A stretch of 64,000 nt of DNA. Source: Symbiodinium natans. Taxonomy: Eukaryota > Sar > Dinophyceae > Suessiales > Symbiodiniaceae. The first letter of the stretch is position 1. Every line of letters starts with the position of its first letter. Where the stretch lies: NCBI GenBank assembly GCA_905221605.1, contig CAJNDS010000085.1, positions 171,468 to 235,467 of the forward strand, written 5' to 3'. The notes beneath the pieces are model-generated. The model worked only from the letters and a program-made list of their open reading frames with translations, made no database searches and was not told where the DNA came from. This document shows, piece after piece, positions 40,678-51,215 of the stretch. A program made the translations under genes and the position numbers.

Positions 40678-41586
40678 ATGCCTCCCCATGGCCTGACGCC
40701 CATCCCCGCCAGGCCTGTGCCCGCTGTCCAAACTCGCAAGGAAAGTCGGCCTCTCGCTTTGGACAAAGACGGCTCTCAGCAGCTGGAACCACCAAAAGCC
40801 AAGCCTCGAGGGCCTAGCGAGCCCAGCGGCACCCGCGATCCCAGCGCCCCAGCCTGCGCACCCATCATGCAGAGCAACACAGTCTCGGTCTGTGATCTCA
40901 TGTGGCGCGCACTTGCAGCGGGACATCACTTTGGTAAGAATGTCAAACCTCGGCCCTACATGAACCTGCGTGACTCGCAACACCTCACAACACACTGCCA
41001 GCAGCTTCGGGCATATAGGGCCTATGAGGTGTTTTTGAACGGCATACCGAACCAGCTGCAAGACTCGGAGATGCTGATCGGAATCGCTGACACGCTACTG
41101 CATCTGCCTGAAACGTTTCCGGCAGCGTATTTGAAGGTTTATGACCCTATCATCACGCAGTGCCTTAGATTGTCGGGGGCATTGCAGCATTTCGACCTTG
41201 CTGAAATGTTGGATTGCCCGGTCCCGCAGCTGGACAAAGCGAGGCTTTCGGAGTCCCTGGTGGGGTATGGCTTTCTTACCACAGCGCAGTACATCGCGGA
41301 TCTTTTCTCTGCGGTGTCGGACTTGCCGAGTGTCATCAATGCCAGTTTTCCTGCAATGCTCAGCTACGCTGACCCAGATTATTGGCTGGGTGCACTTCTG
41401 CTCGCATTCGAGTCCCACCAAAAAGGTCCCCTGGAGCGTACGGCAGGGCTGCCCATTGTTATTGGTTTTCCTGAATCTGACAATAAAATTCTGACCTGCA
41501 GATCAATGTGCCGCCTGCAGCCATGGTGGCCTTCTTGGCTGGCCGCGCTTATCGGTGTCCCACGTGCCCTACTACCAAATATGTGA
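40678..41586 (+). CDS. Unknown 302-residue ORF of the array
   Basis: A Pro-rich start is followed by a globular, helix-rich region: VCDLMWRALAAGHHFGKNVK, LRAYRAYEVFLNGIPNQLQD and LSESLVGYGFLTTAQYIADL. About the last 25 codons (after PESDNKI, about 41,490) look out of frame, because the neighbouring frame continues sensibly with LQINVPPAAMVAFLAGRAYR into the next ORF. No family is recognised. Confidence 0.5.
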   Translation: MPPHGLTPIPARPVPAVQTRKESRPLALDKDGSQQLEPPKAKPRGPSEPSGTRDPSAPACAPIMQSNTVSVCDLMWRALAAGHHFGKNVKPRPYMNLRDSQHLTTHCQQLRAYRAYEVFLNGIPNQLQDSEMLIGIADTLLHLPETFPAAYLKVYDPIITQCLRLSGALQHFDLAEMLDCPVPQLDKARLSESLVGYGFLTTAQYIADLFSAVSDLPSVINASFPAMLSYADPDYWLGALLLAFESHQKGPLERTAGLPIVIGFPESDNKILTCRSMCRLQPWWPSWLAALIGVPRALLPNM

Positions 41587-42671
41587 TGGACGCGCACAGT
41601 GGACTGCCACAAGTCACTGGCCAAGCCTCCCAAGAAGCCTTGCAGGCATGGGCCGCAGCTGCTAAGCACACGGACGTGGAAACGGCCAGGCTTGCCCAGC
41701 CCAGCCTGAATACGTTCCTAGGCATCACGCTGCAGGGCACACAGACACTTGGGCAAAGGCACTATCAAGAATTTAGGCCGGACCTCCCCCCTGCCCATTT
41801 CCTTGACGCCATCCGGCTTGCTCTTGCGGCCTCGGTGGCCAACCAAAACATTGAACATTTTTGGTCAGTTTTTAACTTGGAATGGCCTGACACTTCTCAC
41901 AGAATGGCTGTTTTTCTACGGCGAGTGTTGCCCCTAGAGTGCTTGCTCTCCTCGCCCTGTGCTGCGCCTGTGGAAGCGAACACTGCAGCAACCTCGCCGG
42001 AGGTCGTCAGCATCTCTTCCGAAACTAACGAAGGCTCTCCCTGCCCGATGGATGACATGTCAGACGCGGAGGACGAACCCGAGGCACAGGTGAATGATTG
42101 GCGCTTCTCGGAGCTGCGAACCACTGACCTTGCAGCTTTGCGAGAAGTGGATGTCTCCGCCCCTTTCCGGCTGCCAGTCATCTTTGATGCGCATTGGAAA
42201 GGGATCAGCACCACACCCACCAAGCATGGGCCCCAACGTCCCCAAAATGCGTGGTATGACGCAGCCACTGCTCATTGGGCTGCCATTAAGGGGCTCATGC
42301 GAGCCAAACATCCAACCAAGCAGCGACTCAACAGCTTCTGGTTTAGGATGTACTGTCATGGCACCCCCAAGGACCCTGATCCTTCGGCCCTGCGTGCTGC
42401 AGTTACCTCCTTCCCCTTTCAGTATAAGGACGAAGGTGTTGTGCAGTACAGGCAAATCCAGGAAGCTGTCCGGGTGATGTGGCTCGCGGCCCAAACCTCA
42501 ATGACAAGATACATGCGTATCCCCATTCCGGACGGCATCCCTGAGTGGGGGGTTGATGAGCAAGAGCTGCCTCCAATGCAGGTCATGCCCAGCCGTACAG
42601 GGAAGCGTTCCCATACCACCTCAGCTGGCCATCGCTCCCGGCGTCCGGACTGGGATGGCTCCTGGCAATAG
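41508..42671 (+). CDS. Unknown 387-residue ORF, last of the array
   Basis: Begins in continuity with the previous ORF and ends at a TAG at 42669-42671. It has a short CPTC pair (about 41,553-41,564), an acidic Ser-rich linker (about 42,000-42,090; MDDMSDAEDEPEAQ), a C-terminal globular part including RLNSFWFRMYCHGTPKDPDP, and a basic tail (SRTGKRSHTTSAGHRSRR). No family is recognised. The basic tail and Cys pair would suit a nucleic-acid-associated protein, but this is speculation. Confidence 0.5.
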   Translation: MPPAAMVAFLAGRAYRCPTCPTTKYVMDAHSGLPQVTGQASQEALQAWAAAAKHTDVETARLAQPSLNTFLGITLQGTQTLGQRHYQEFRPDLPPAHFLDAIRLALAASVANQNIEHFWSVFNLEWPDTSHRMAVFLRRVLPLECLLSSPCAAPVEANTAATSPEVVSISSETNEGSPCPMDDMSDAEDEPEAQVNDWRFSELRTTDLAALREVDVSAPFRLPVIFDAHWKGISTTPTKHGPQRPQNAWYDAATAHWAAIKGLMRAKHPTKQRLNSFWFRMYCHGTPKDPDPSALRAAVTSFPFQYKDEGVVQYRQIQEAVRVMWLAAQTSMTRYMRIPIPDGIPEWGVDEQELPPMQVMPSRTGKRSHTTSAGHRSRRPDWDGSWQ

Positions 42672-42749
42672 ACAGCAAACTGTCATCTGAGGGCTCCTAC
42701 TGACGCCATGCGAACGCACCATTGAGTCCTTTCATGGCATGCTGCCTAG

Positions 42750-45155
42750 CGTGATGTGAGCCCTCACATCTCCTCGCCGATACATGCCGCAAGACTACCT
42801 CGGGATACTCTTGGTTTGGCAACCCTCTCGTGGTCTATGCCACGGATTGGATCGTGCTTGTCTTTTGTGTGCTTACAGCTTGCAGCTGTGAACACCCTTC
42901 TGGGTCGGCCCCGCGGTGTGCCTGTGGGAACGGGGGGCCTTTCTTTCGTGGTTGCTCCACTGGCCATCTGCCACGGACTACCCTGGACCGGTCCTGCCTG
43001 GATGTTCCAGCTTTGTCATCGGTAAAACGGCCAATCTTCCTTTCCTCTGCCCCCTCTAGGTGGGCAGGTTGCCCGCTTCTATGTGCTACGACCGTGTGTG
43101 AACCCCTCGGACTTGAGTGTTGACCATCTCTCGTCTGGACGGTGACACCCCCTTGTCGTACAACGGCGTCATGCCAATTGGGAGAGACCAGCTAGGGGAT
43201 GCTGCTTCTGGGCTGTGGACACTTCTACGCGGAGATCAGGTTTCCACTTCCCTGGCAATGTGCCATCGAGCACCTGTGGACAACCTGGCCTTCACGAGAG
43301 CCATTCTCGCCTGTGCTTGGGTTGCTGCGGGGTTCCCTGCCTGCTTGGGTGTATATCTCTGCTTGCGTCAAAGCAGCCATACATGACTACCTCCCCATCG
43401 GTAGGTGGCCAAGCGTGATGTGAGCCCTCACATCTCCTCGCCGACGTCTGTCGGTTTGGGCATGGAGGGTCTGATTCTGGTTATTGAACCCTCAACCCTC
43501 ACCGGCCAAGGAGATAGTTGCTTGGCCTTGAGTGCGAAGTTTCGACTGGGGGACTCTCCCGCTTCCTGCGGGGCAGGTGGGGTCCCCGCCTGCTTGGGTT
43601 TACCTGATGGCTCTGATTGGAACGAAGCAGTCAAGCCTGCTTTGGCCGTCGGACGAGACTCTTGTGAGTCAAAAGAACGTTGCGCCTTGTGCTCGGAGAG
43701 GCTCCACTGGCTGACCACCATGGAGTGCTCTGGGCTGGTCCTACCCTTTGTTCTTGCCGTTAAGTCCCCACTGGCTGACCACCATGGGGCAACTTTATAC
43801 TTCGGATCAAGAAGGTTGACACCTGCAACGTCCCGTGCCAAGGCACGACTATGCCCCACCTGTGATGGCGGACTTGTGAACCTTCTCGTGAACGGCCTTG
43901 GCTGGTGCTGAATGTATTCGCATCGGTGGCTGCATGATGGTGGTTTTGTGAATCTGGCAACGTCGCCTTTTGCGACGCACCTGCGCACTCGGTGCTACAT
44001 GTGTGCTCCCGGCCTCTTCGACGATTTCGAGTACTGAGTGCACAGGGTGACCTAGCAGTTCGGCGCGCTGGCTGTGGACACTTCTACGTGGAGATTATGC
44101 ACCCGCTGACTTGGCAGGGAGCCATTCCCCACTTGTAGAACAACCTGGCCCTCTTGAGACTCTAGAGGGTCACCCTCGTCTGAGCTTGGCCTGCGGCAGG
44201 GCAAGTGGGCTCCCCGCCCGCGTGGATGTTACCTGAAGGCTCTGATTGGATCAAAGTAGCAATACCATGGAGATCCTTGCACTTCGGCACCAATGTGATG
44301 TGAGCCCTCCCATCTCCTTACCGACGTACCTCGCGGGTTTGGGTTTGGAGGGACCTGATGCGTGCCGATGCGCAGGCCAGCGCCAAGGTTGCGTGGCCTT
44401 GTGTGAGATGCCTGGACTGGGAGGTTCCTCGTTGTCATTATAAACCCTGTGGCGTTAAGGGTTTGGTAACTCGTTGTGGACTCTCCCCGTGGAATCGGTA
44501 GCTGCAGCTACTCTCGCCCCCCCTCTGGCCGTGCGCGGGCACCTCTCTGGGTGGGCACTTGTACGCCAGGTTGACTGGAGAACCCTGTGCTCGGAGCTAC
44601 TCCACTGGCTGACCACCATGGAGTGCCCTGGGCCGGTCCTGCTTTGATTGTTCTTGCTGTTAAGTCCCCACTGGCTGACCTCCATGGGGCATATGCCCCC
44701 TGTGCCGGGCGCGGACACCTCTCTGGGTGGGCACTTGTACGCCAAGGTGAATGGAGCACCCAAAACTCGGAGCTACTCCACTGGCTGACCACCATGGAGT
44801 GCCCTGGGCCGGTCTTGCCTTGATTGTTCTTGCTGTTAAGTCCCCACTGGCTGACCACCATGGGGCATATGCACATCTTTCATCCCCCCTAGGGAGTCTG
44901 ACTTGCAACATCCTTTCGCCATTGAGTGTCGGTTGTCTGTCCTTGACAACGAGTACGTGATCCGAACCTCTTCTGATGACCTCGGTTTGAATAACCGCTG
45001 TCGCACCAGTGGCTACATGATGGTGGTTTTGAGAATCTGGCAATGTCGCAATTTGCGATTCCCCCACAAGCTCTGTGCTTCCTTGTGAACCGGGACTTCA
45101 TTGACGACTTCGAGTACTGAGTCCGTGGGGTATCTAGTAGTTCAGCGCGATTGCT
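42750..45155 (+). repeat. Array of degenerate units related to the 32.1-kb hydrolase-like remnant
   Basis: The phrase GTGATGTGAGCCCTCACATC recurs at about 42,753, 43,415 and 44,294 (third copy with one change). CTGTGGACACTTCTACG recurs at about 43,212 and 44,071. The phrases AACCTGGCC, CCCGCCTGC/CCCGCCCGC and CTCTGATTGGA recur between them. All have counterparts in the same order in 32,281-32,530. A second shared block, TGATGGTGGTTTTG...GAGTACTGAG, is at about 43,940-44,040 and 45,015-45,120. Unit spacing is roughly 660-880 bp. Open frames here are short and none resembles an intact gene. Confidence 0.75.
44533..44884 (+). repeat. Two tandem units of about 176 bp
   Basis: Each starts GCGCGG(G/A)CACCTCTCTGGG, continues with a block around CACTGGCTGACCACCATGGA and ends CACTGGCTGACC(A/T)CCATGGGG. 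Each unit therefore has an internal 19-20-bp near-duplicate about 80 bp apart. A partial third copy is at about 43,690-43,795. Confidence 0.85.
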
Positions 45156-45292
45156 CGCTTTGTTTCTTTGGTGTTTGTTTGCTTGGTGGTTGCTTGGTGT
45201 GTCTGGCGGATTGTGTGCGCTGACTTTGTTTCACCCTTTACGTCGAGCCCAACAAGACCGGCCTACTGTGCTACTGATGTAGTAAAGAGGCG

Positions 45293-45586
45293 TCAGTCCA
45301 AAAAAAAAAATCCAACAGAGTGCGCGAGTTCGGCCGCAGCAACCATGGCGAGGGTCCGTTGATTAGGACGTCCTTGGGCTGCCGAGGCATCGCGGATTCC
45401 TTGCAGTACGAGGAGCTTGGTGAGCGATATCCAGCCAGCACTACAAGTGTGGCCGTGGCCTTCGAGGATGGGCTCGCTGGAAAAGATCTCCGGGTGTTCG
45501 TAAGGGTAGCATCTTTCCCAGTCACTGTCGCCATCTCCATTGACAGCAGTGTAAAGGCTGCCACCAATGACCAACGAAGCAGCCAT
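45293..45586 (-). CDS. Unknown 97-residue ORF
   Basis: An ATG at 45586 opens MAASLVIGGSLYTAVNGDGD and runs to a stop at 45293 beside an 11-bp A/T homopolymer (45300-45310 on the plus strand). Composition is plausible for a small protein. NGDGDSDWE resembles an acidic Ca-binding-loop-like stretch, but no EF-hand is complete. Nothing nearby explains it. Confidence 0.3.
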   Translation of the reverse strand: MAASLVIGGSLYTAVNGDGDSDWERCYPYEHPEIFSSEPILEGHGHTCSAGWISLTKLLVLQGIRDASAAQGRPNQRTLAMVAAAELAHSVGFFFLD

Positions 45587-45589
45587 GCC

Positions 45590-47380
45590 GGGCAGTTAGT
45601 TCGGGGAGGGCAAGCGGGCGCCTGCTCCTGTGAGCCCTGGCGGCACAGAACAAGGGGGCAAGTTAGCGGGTAATACCATCACTCCTTCATGTTCGCGGCT
45701 GAGAGGGCTATGAGCCACAGGAACAAACTGTCAATCCATGCGGGGGACTAGGGCGTGTGAGTGCGGGCGCACTCACGTACCCAACATAGACAGCTTAACG
45801 GAAGAAGTAGTTGCGTAAGAACAATCAGAACTTCTCGATCCAGAATGTTGGAGAACTTGTTCTGCAGCTTAGATGTTTTCTGGCGTTTGCATGTTCAGCA
45901 TATGACTAGGTCGATGATCTTGGATGAAATTGGAAGGAGAAGGGCTTGTTGGATGGCCTTAGCTTCCCCACGGTACACTGACTGTTTGTTGCCTAGAAGG
46001 CCGGCCATGAATCCTATTTTCTTGGTGTATTGCCGCACCACAAACGAGACAGGATATCAAATTTGCAGTTGGGCTCCTGAGCACCCAACAGGCAGCACCC
46101 ACTCAGGCCACTAAGTCCGAATTGCGAGCTCCTAAGATTTCTATTTGAGGATAGGGGTCTTGTTCTTTAGTTGCCATCGCCGGAACTATGCGCATTTCTT
46201 GGCATGTTCCGAAGACCTGCGAATCCACCTTCATGTCTTTACTGACGCTTCATGCGCCGTACCAATGCTTGGGAAGAAAGGGGGTCTCTGGTGAGCCATG
46301 TACTATGCTGGATGTCTGATTCGAACTGTTGCAAAAGTTCAGGGAGTGGTTTCCTTGTTATCTTGCAAGTGAACTTCAGGCTTGTTACTGACTTGATCGT
46401 GACAGTCAAGCTGCCATCGACCTCTTGAATGGTCAGGACGTCCCGAGGAGGTCCAGGCACGTTGAAATACGCCTTCTGATATCTTCACTAAAAACGTTGC
46501 CGCCGCCTTGCTTAACCTGCACCGAAGTCGATTGGGTTTTGTGACTGTGCGCGATAGTCCAGCACCTGTTTGAGTTGTCGTTGCAGCGTGGCAGGCTTGA
46601 TGTGCGCCAGGAAGCCCATGTTGCACTACTTGAAGTGTGTTGCTCAGTGGACTCTGAACTTGCGCAGGAGTGTCGTCGACAGGGCATTCCGTATGCAGGT
46701 GTGGTTCAAAGCATGCAAGAACGTCATGTGTACAACCAGGCTTGTGACGTGGTGAGGAAGTGGCATGCTTGTGGACGGTGAGTGCACATTCACCTGTCTA
46801 CCCCTTGCTCGGCAGGATCCCCGCTAAAGAACTTCCCGAAAATTTGTGAGCCTTCGCCTGCTGATGTTGAGTGGGACAGCGTGATGAGGTCGGCAGTGCA
46901 CTATCTCAGCCTTGGAGACGCGTGCTCATTCGAATTACCCAGATATAACACCATATGGAACAGATTTGGGACTCAGAGAACGTTGTCAAAGGCTCGTCTT
47001 TTTCACCAGTGTCATGTCCACCTGTGCAGGACCGGCGTGAAAGGTCGATCAGGTCTTCCCGTTGGAAAACAGTTGCGGTTCATGTCGTCAGAGCCCATGT
47101 TTGCACGAAAGCTTCACTTGATGTTTGGGACATGCAGCTGTGTGAGACATGCTACGTTTGGGGATACGGATTGGCATCGCACAGGGTACTACAACCAAAG
47201 GTTGGCGCGAGGTATCATTCAGGCCATGCAATCCTTTTAAGTTCTTGTGCATCGTCCTCTTCTGGAAGCGTACATGATTTTAAATCATGTGGCGGATTTT
47301 TTTGGTCTTGTGTTCTGGTCGTCTCTCGCGTGACTGGCGCTTCAGAGCACTGTCTTGTAACCTTGAGTTTTTAGTCCTCG
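45590..47380. other. No well-supported gene; weak ORFs only
   Basis: The best candidate is a plus-strand stretch at 46,560-46,781 (LDVRQEAHVALLEVCCSVDS, QGIPYAGVVQSMQERHVYNQ), followed in another frame by open sequence to 47,240. It may be the decayed upstream part of whatever unit carries the 47.4-kb ORF. Confidence 0.35.
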
Positions 47381-47387
47381 CGAAGCC

Positions 47388-47912
47388 ATGGATGAGTTTA
47401 CGATCTTTTGCACTGCTATTCTTGTGATGGGAATGCTGCTTGGAGCATGTGCCACTACAGTCTGCATTCGACCTTCTATGATTACAGTCAGAGTGGTGAC
47501 TGAGGATGAAGGTTCCGAGAGGAAGCCGCCAAAGTCTAACTTGGGAAGATCAAAGGCTATGCCGAAGGCAAAGGCAAAGAGTGTAGCTGAAGCGGTCAGG
47601 GAGCAACCTGATGGGGTCTTCTTTCGGAGTCGCCACCTCTATGAGATCTTTCTGGATGATGATGAGACTGTTAGCTTCCACAGAACACGAGACTGTGCAA
47701 CGAAGCAGTCGAGCAATCCTGACCTTATCAGGAGTGTGCTGCCGTGTGGAGTTTGCAAAGCCGTTGCAGATTCAGCATCAACAATCTATCTCTCGAAGTA
47801 CGGTGACAAGTACCATCCCGAGGGGTGCAAGCATGTGCAACAGAAGAATTCCAGGATCCATGGACTTTGCCCATGTGCAGATTGCTGGATTCGTCCCCGA
47901 CTGCTTGAGTGA
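47388..47912 (+). CDS. Small protein with N-terminal membrane segment and Cys-rich C terminus
   Basis: An ATG at 47388 starts 174 codons. Residues about 4-28 (FTIFCTAILVMGMLLGACAT) form one hydrophobic segment, so the protein may be membrane-anchored. A basic linker (about 40-68) precedes a C-terminal region with YLSKYGDKYHPEGCKHV and CPCADC (about residues 137-168), an arrangement of Y-H-C-C-C that looks like a small metal-binding module. Small Cys/His modules of this general form occur in multicopy dinoflagellate ORFs, but I cannot name a family. No splice site is needed to keep it open. The start is supported by the hydrophobic N terminus. Confidence 0.5.
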   Translation: MDEFTIFCTAILVMGMLLGACATTVCIRPSMITVRVVTEDEGSERKPPKSNLGRSKAMPKAKAKSVAEAVREQPDGVFFRSRHLYEIFLDDDETVSFHRTRDCATKQSSNPDLIRSVLPCGVCKAVADSASTIYLSKYGDKYHPEGCKHVQQKNSRIHGLCPCADCWIRPRLLE

Positions 47913-50580
47913 TATGCAGGCATCTGGGATGAGTATCTTGGGCAATATAGTGGTCTTTGGTGGCTGCTTTTCGATGTGATGTCACAACTACAGCTGTTGT
48001 GAAGCAGCGGCCAGCGTGGAGATGATCTTCAAATCACCCCGAAAGGGGGTATGGAATATTGTCACGATTGCTGTGGGATGATTTGGTGCAAGGGAAGATG
48101 AACATCAGGAGGCACGTTCCAGCATCTCCATTGGGATCTTCGCTTTACAGAAACACTATGTCGGGCTATATGTGTTGGCGTGGTTTTTCTGTGCTGGGAT
48201 GTCTTCGACCATTTTCATGTGCAGTGAGCTGTGGCGAGGACATGTGAGCATGTGAACCTAGTAGCATGTGCTTAGCAGCAGCATGAAGCAGTTTTTGCAT
48301 GTTTTCTTTGCGCTACGATGATTTTGCGACACGTTTGAAGAGAGTTTTGTACTGTGTACAAGTAGCAGCAAATGCACAAGTGCATTTGCAAGCGTGGAAG
48401 CAGTGCTGCAGCTTGAGGAAGCTGTTTTTGGCATGTGCTTAGGAAAGTCAGGCGGTTGCCGACTAACTTTTAACTTTGGCTCAAGACGAGCTGAAGAAGA
48501 GAAAGAACGCGAGAGGCACGCAGCTTACCTGTCCTCTCTGCTGAGTGTGCCAAAAGCGACAGTCACGGCAGTCTGCCTGTCTGTGTCTTTAGGTTAAGAA
48601 GTTTTACAGACCTCTTCGTGTTCTGAGAGAGGGATGTTTCACCTTAGGATTGGATTGCTTCCGTTTTGCTTTTCTCTTGTGTGTTGTGTGTTGTTCTGTG
48701 CTGTTTGGCTGCTTCCGGTAGTCATGGCCGTCTCACCTCACCTGCTTTGCTGTCCATGCGTTCATTGGGAGAAGATGGGGTCTGTCAGTGCCCTGTGGGA
48801 CAGAATGACAATCCAAAGCTTGGGGGTGGAGGGGCCCCCATTTGAATGAAGATCTATTTTACCTTTTCTTTTCAACTCTCAATTTTTTTTAGAGCAGCTC
48901 CTGCCAAGGAGAGCCAATGTCCAAAGGATTCATCTCTAACAAATCCATGTCAAGCTTCATCCCTGGCCGATGCGAACAGCATATGAGCCTTGGGCTTGCC
49001 TCGTCAGAAGATCTTGTCCAGAAATCATTTCCAAGCTTCCCCAGAACGGCAGAAATTTGGAGCAAGTGCCCTTGTCCCAAGCTGCAGCACTCAGGCAAGT
49101 GGAAGGCCTAGGACACTTCTAGAAGGCGCTCTTGCCCTCGAGGTCGCTCTCATTGTCATCAAGGACATCGCCTCTGCTGACTTGCTTGGTCCATCTGTCA
49201 CGCGGGGACTGGGCCAAACGCACTTTGGTGGGTGGGGAAGAGGCCGTTTCCCATCAAGGTTCTGAACAGATGGCCACATGCCATTGAACAAGCTGGGGTC
49301 GGTTGACAGGTCTTTTCCTTGTTGTCACCTGGTTCGCGACCCGGAAAGAGCATTTCGCGTCGGTCTGGCGCCTCGCTTCGTCCATACGTAGCAGGCTTGA
49401 ATGCACGTGGGCGGTGGTGTTACCCGTCTCCAGCCACAAAACACGGTTGGAATGTGGTGGCGGCCGATTGTGGCTGCTTAAACCCAGAACTTGAACGATC
49501 ACGGGTAAAACGATCAAAAGCGAATCTGAGCCTCCTAGTTCGTGCGCTGCAACACCTTGAGATTGCTGGAACCCATTGGCGCCGGTTTCCCATCATGCAT
49601 AGCGGACAAGAGAGGCGCTCGGCTTAGAAGGGCAACTCGAAGCTTACCAGGGTAGTTTCCTCCTCGATGTCCAGAGAACACCGGGAGTGCCTGGGTTTGG
49701 CGCACGCGGATGCAAGGCCAATCTTCGTTGCACACCAGCCCGCACCAGTCCAGATCACGTGGAGAGGGCGTGCTGATTGGCCCAAGACGGACTTAGCTGA
49801 CCCGCTGTGAGAATTCACCTCCATTTTTTCTTGAGTTTCAATAATTGTTTGAATGTCGGAAGAAGGGAGAGGAATTTCCGACTTAGAGAATTCAATCTAA
49901 ATTCCAGCCCATTGTTTCTTGCTTTTGTTCTCGTTCATTGTTCGAGAATAGAGAAGAATCAATGGAGAGAATAATCAAAATCCACCTCTCTTTTTCTTCG
50001 AAAATGGAGAAGAGCGGAGAAGCAGACAAGTCTAAATTCCTGTTGGACCCATGTGGTGTGGGGGGTGTGGGGAGGGGGTGTTGAAGGGGCTTACGCTTGG
50101 AGGTTTGGGGTAGGGGGGTGAAAAGGCGGTGGGAGGTGAAGGAGGGGGTGCAAGAAACCCTTGAATGCGACGTCGAAGAGGTGTCGATCATGCATTGTGA
50201 AAGGAGGGTGTGGGGAAGGTGTGAAGGAGGTGGTGTAAGCGGAGTTAAGTTAAAGCTAGAAAGCTCCTCAATTAGAAAGTGAGGAGCTTTAGAGGAGCGA
50301 GTTCATGATTGTAAACAGTGACGGCAGTCGTGCAGCAAGATGCTTTGGTTCCCCTTTAGCCTTCTGTTTGCTGACGACATGACGGTTGTTCTTGGCAAGG
50401 CTGTTGCATGCTTTGGAGCACGTGGAGGCCAGCTGATGCGCATTAAGTTAACCTTTTTGAATTGCTGCCGCTGTTTTGAAGATGTCGCAGTAAATCGCCC
50501 AGAAACGAAGGGCAGTGAGAGGAGGTGTTCGGATAACAACTCGATTCTAGTCATGAACCCCGTCCCGCTGCGAGAATCGT
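47913..50580. other. No supported gene
   Basis: Scattered short frames only. The one item of note is a leader-like motif at about 48,471-48,483. Confidence 0.45.
48471..48483 (+). promoter_or_regulatory. Spliced-leader-like motif ACTTTGGCTCAAG
   Basis: Matches the leader end ATTTTGGCTCAAG at 12 of 13 positions. If this were a retrocopied trans-spliced mRNA, the gene copy should start just downstream, and the next 130 bp do stay open (RRAEEEKERERHAAYLSSLL). The match is too short to exclude chance. Confidence 0.3.
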
Positions 50581-50584
50581 GTTC

Positions 50585-50900
50585 ATTATCTTCTCTTTTT
50601 TAATACTCTTTATCTCGTTGTCCTTCTCTCCTTCTCTTTTTTTTTCTCCATCTCTCCTCATTTTTATCATTTTCAGTGTCTCTCTTTCTCTGTCTCTTTT
50701 TCTCTTTTTTTCTTTCAGTCTTTCAGTCTTTCAGTCTTTCAGTCTTTCAGTCTTTCTGTTTTTTTGTCTTTCTCTCTGTTTTTCTCTTTATGTTTTTGTT
50801 TTTTTCTCTCCTCCTCTCTCTCTCTCTCTTTATTTTTTTTTCTCTCTCTTTCTCTCTCTCAATCTCTCTTTCTGTCGCTGTTTCCTTCGCTCTCTGTTTC
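50585..50900. repeat. T/C-rich low-complexity tract
   Basis: About 315 bp of CTTT/CTCT/TTTC words. All long frames across it are repeat artefacts. Confidence 0.9.
50709..50757. repeat. (CAGTCTTT)n minisatellite
   Basis: Six perfect or near-perfect 8-bp units inside the T/C-rich tract. Confidence 0.9.
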
Positions 50901-51215
50901 GCTTGCGAGTGTGTCATTGGGTAAAACCCATCCCTTTCACGCTGCCAGTTTCCATCCTTTAGCCCTTCTGCGATGGTGGTGGGGGGTTCGGGCTGCCAAC
51001 AGGACAAAGGCGTGGGGGGCAGGTCATACTGATTTGCGTAGTCATCTTGATTTCGTATTTTTTCGTTCAAGTACAAGTAACTATTAGAAGAAGTATCAGT
51101 ATCTGAATCTTGCTTTCCCAATCGGTTAATTCTTACGTGTTTCTCTGGGGTATGTTTTGTGTCTTTTGGTTCAAGCTTTGTTTCGCTTTAGTGCTCGGCA
51201 TGCTTATGATTTCCC

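Noticed and set aside
43405-45067. Several 100-170-codon ORFs on both strands
   Set aside because: They run across degenerate repeat units, change frame between units and share no conserved start or motif.
50579-51121. Ser/Leu/Phe-rich and Glu/Arg-rich ORFs
   Set aside because: Translation of the T/C-rich microsatellite and its complement.
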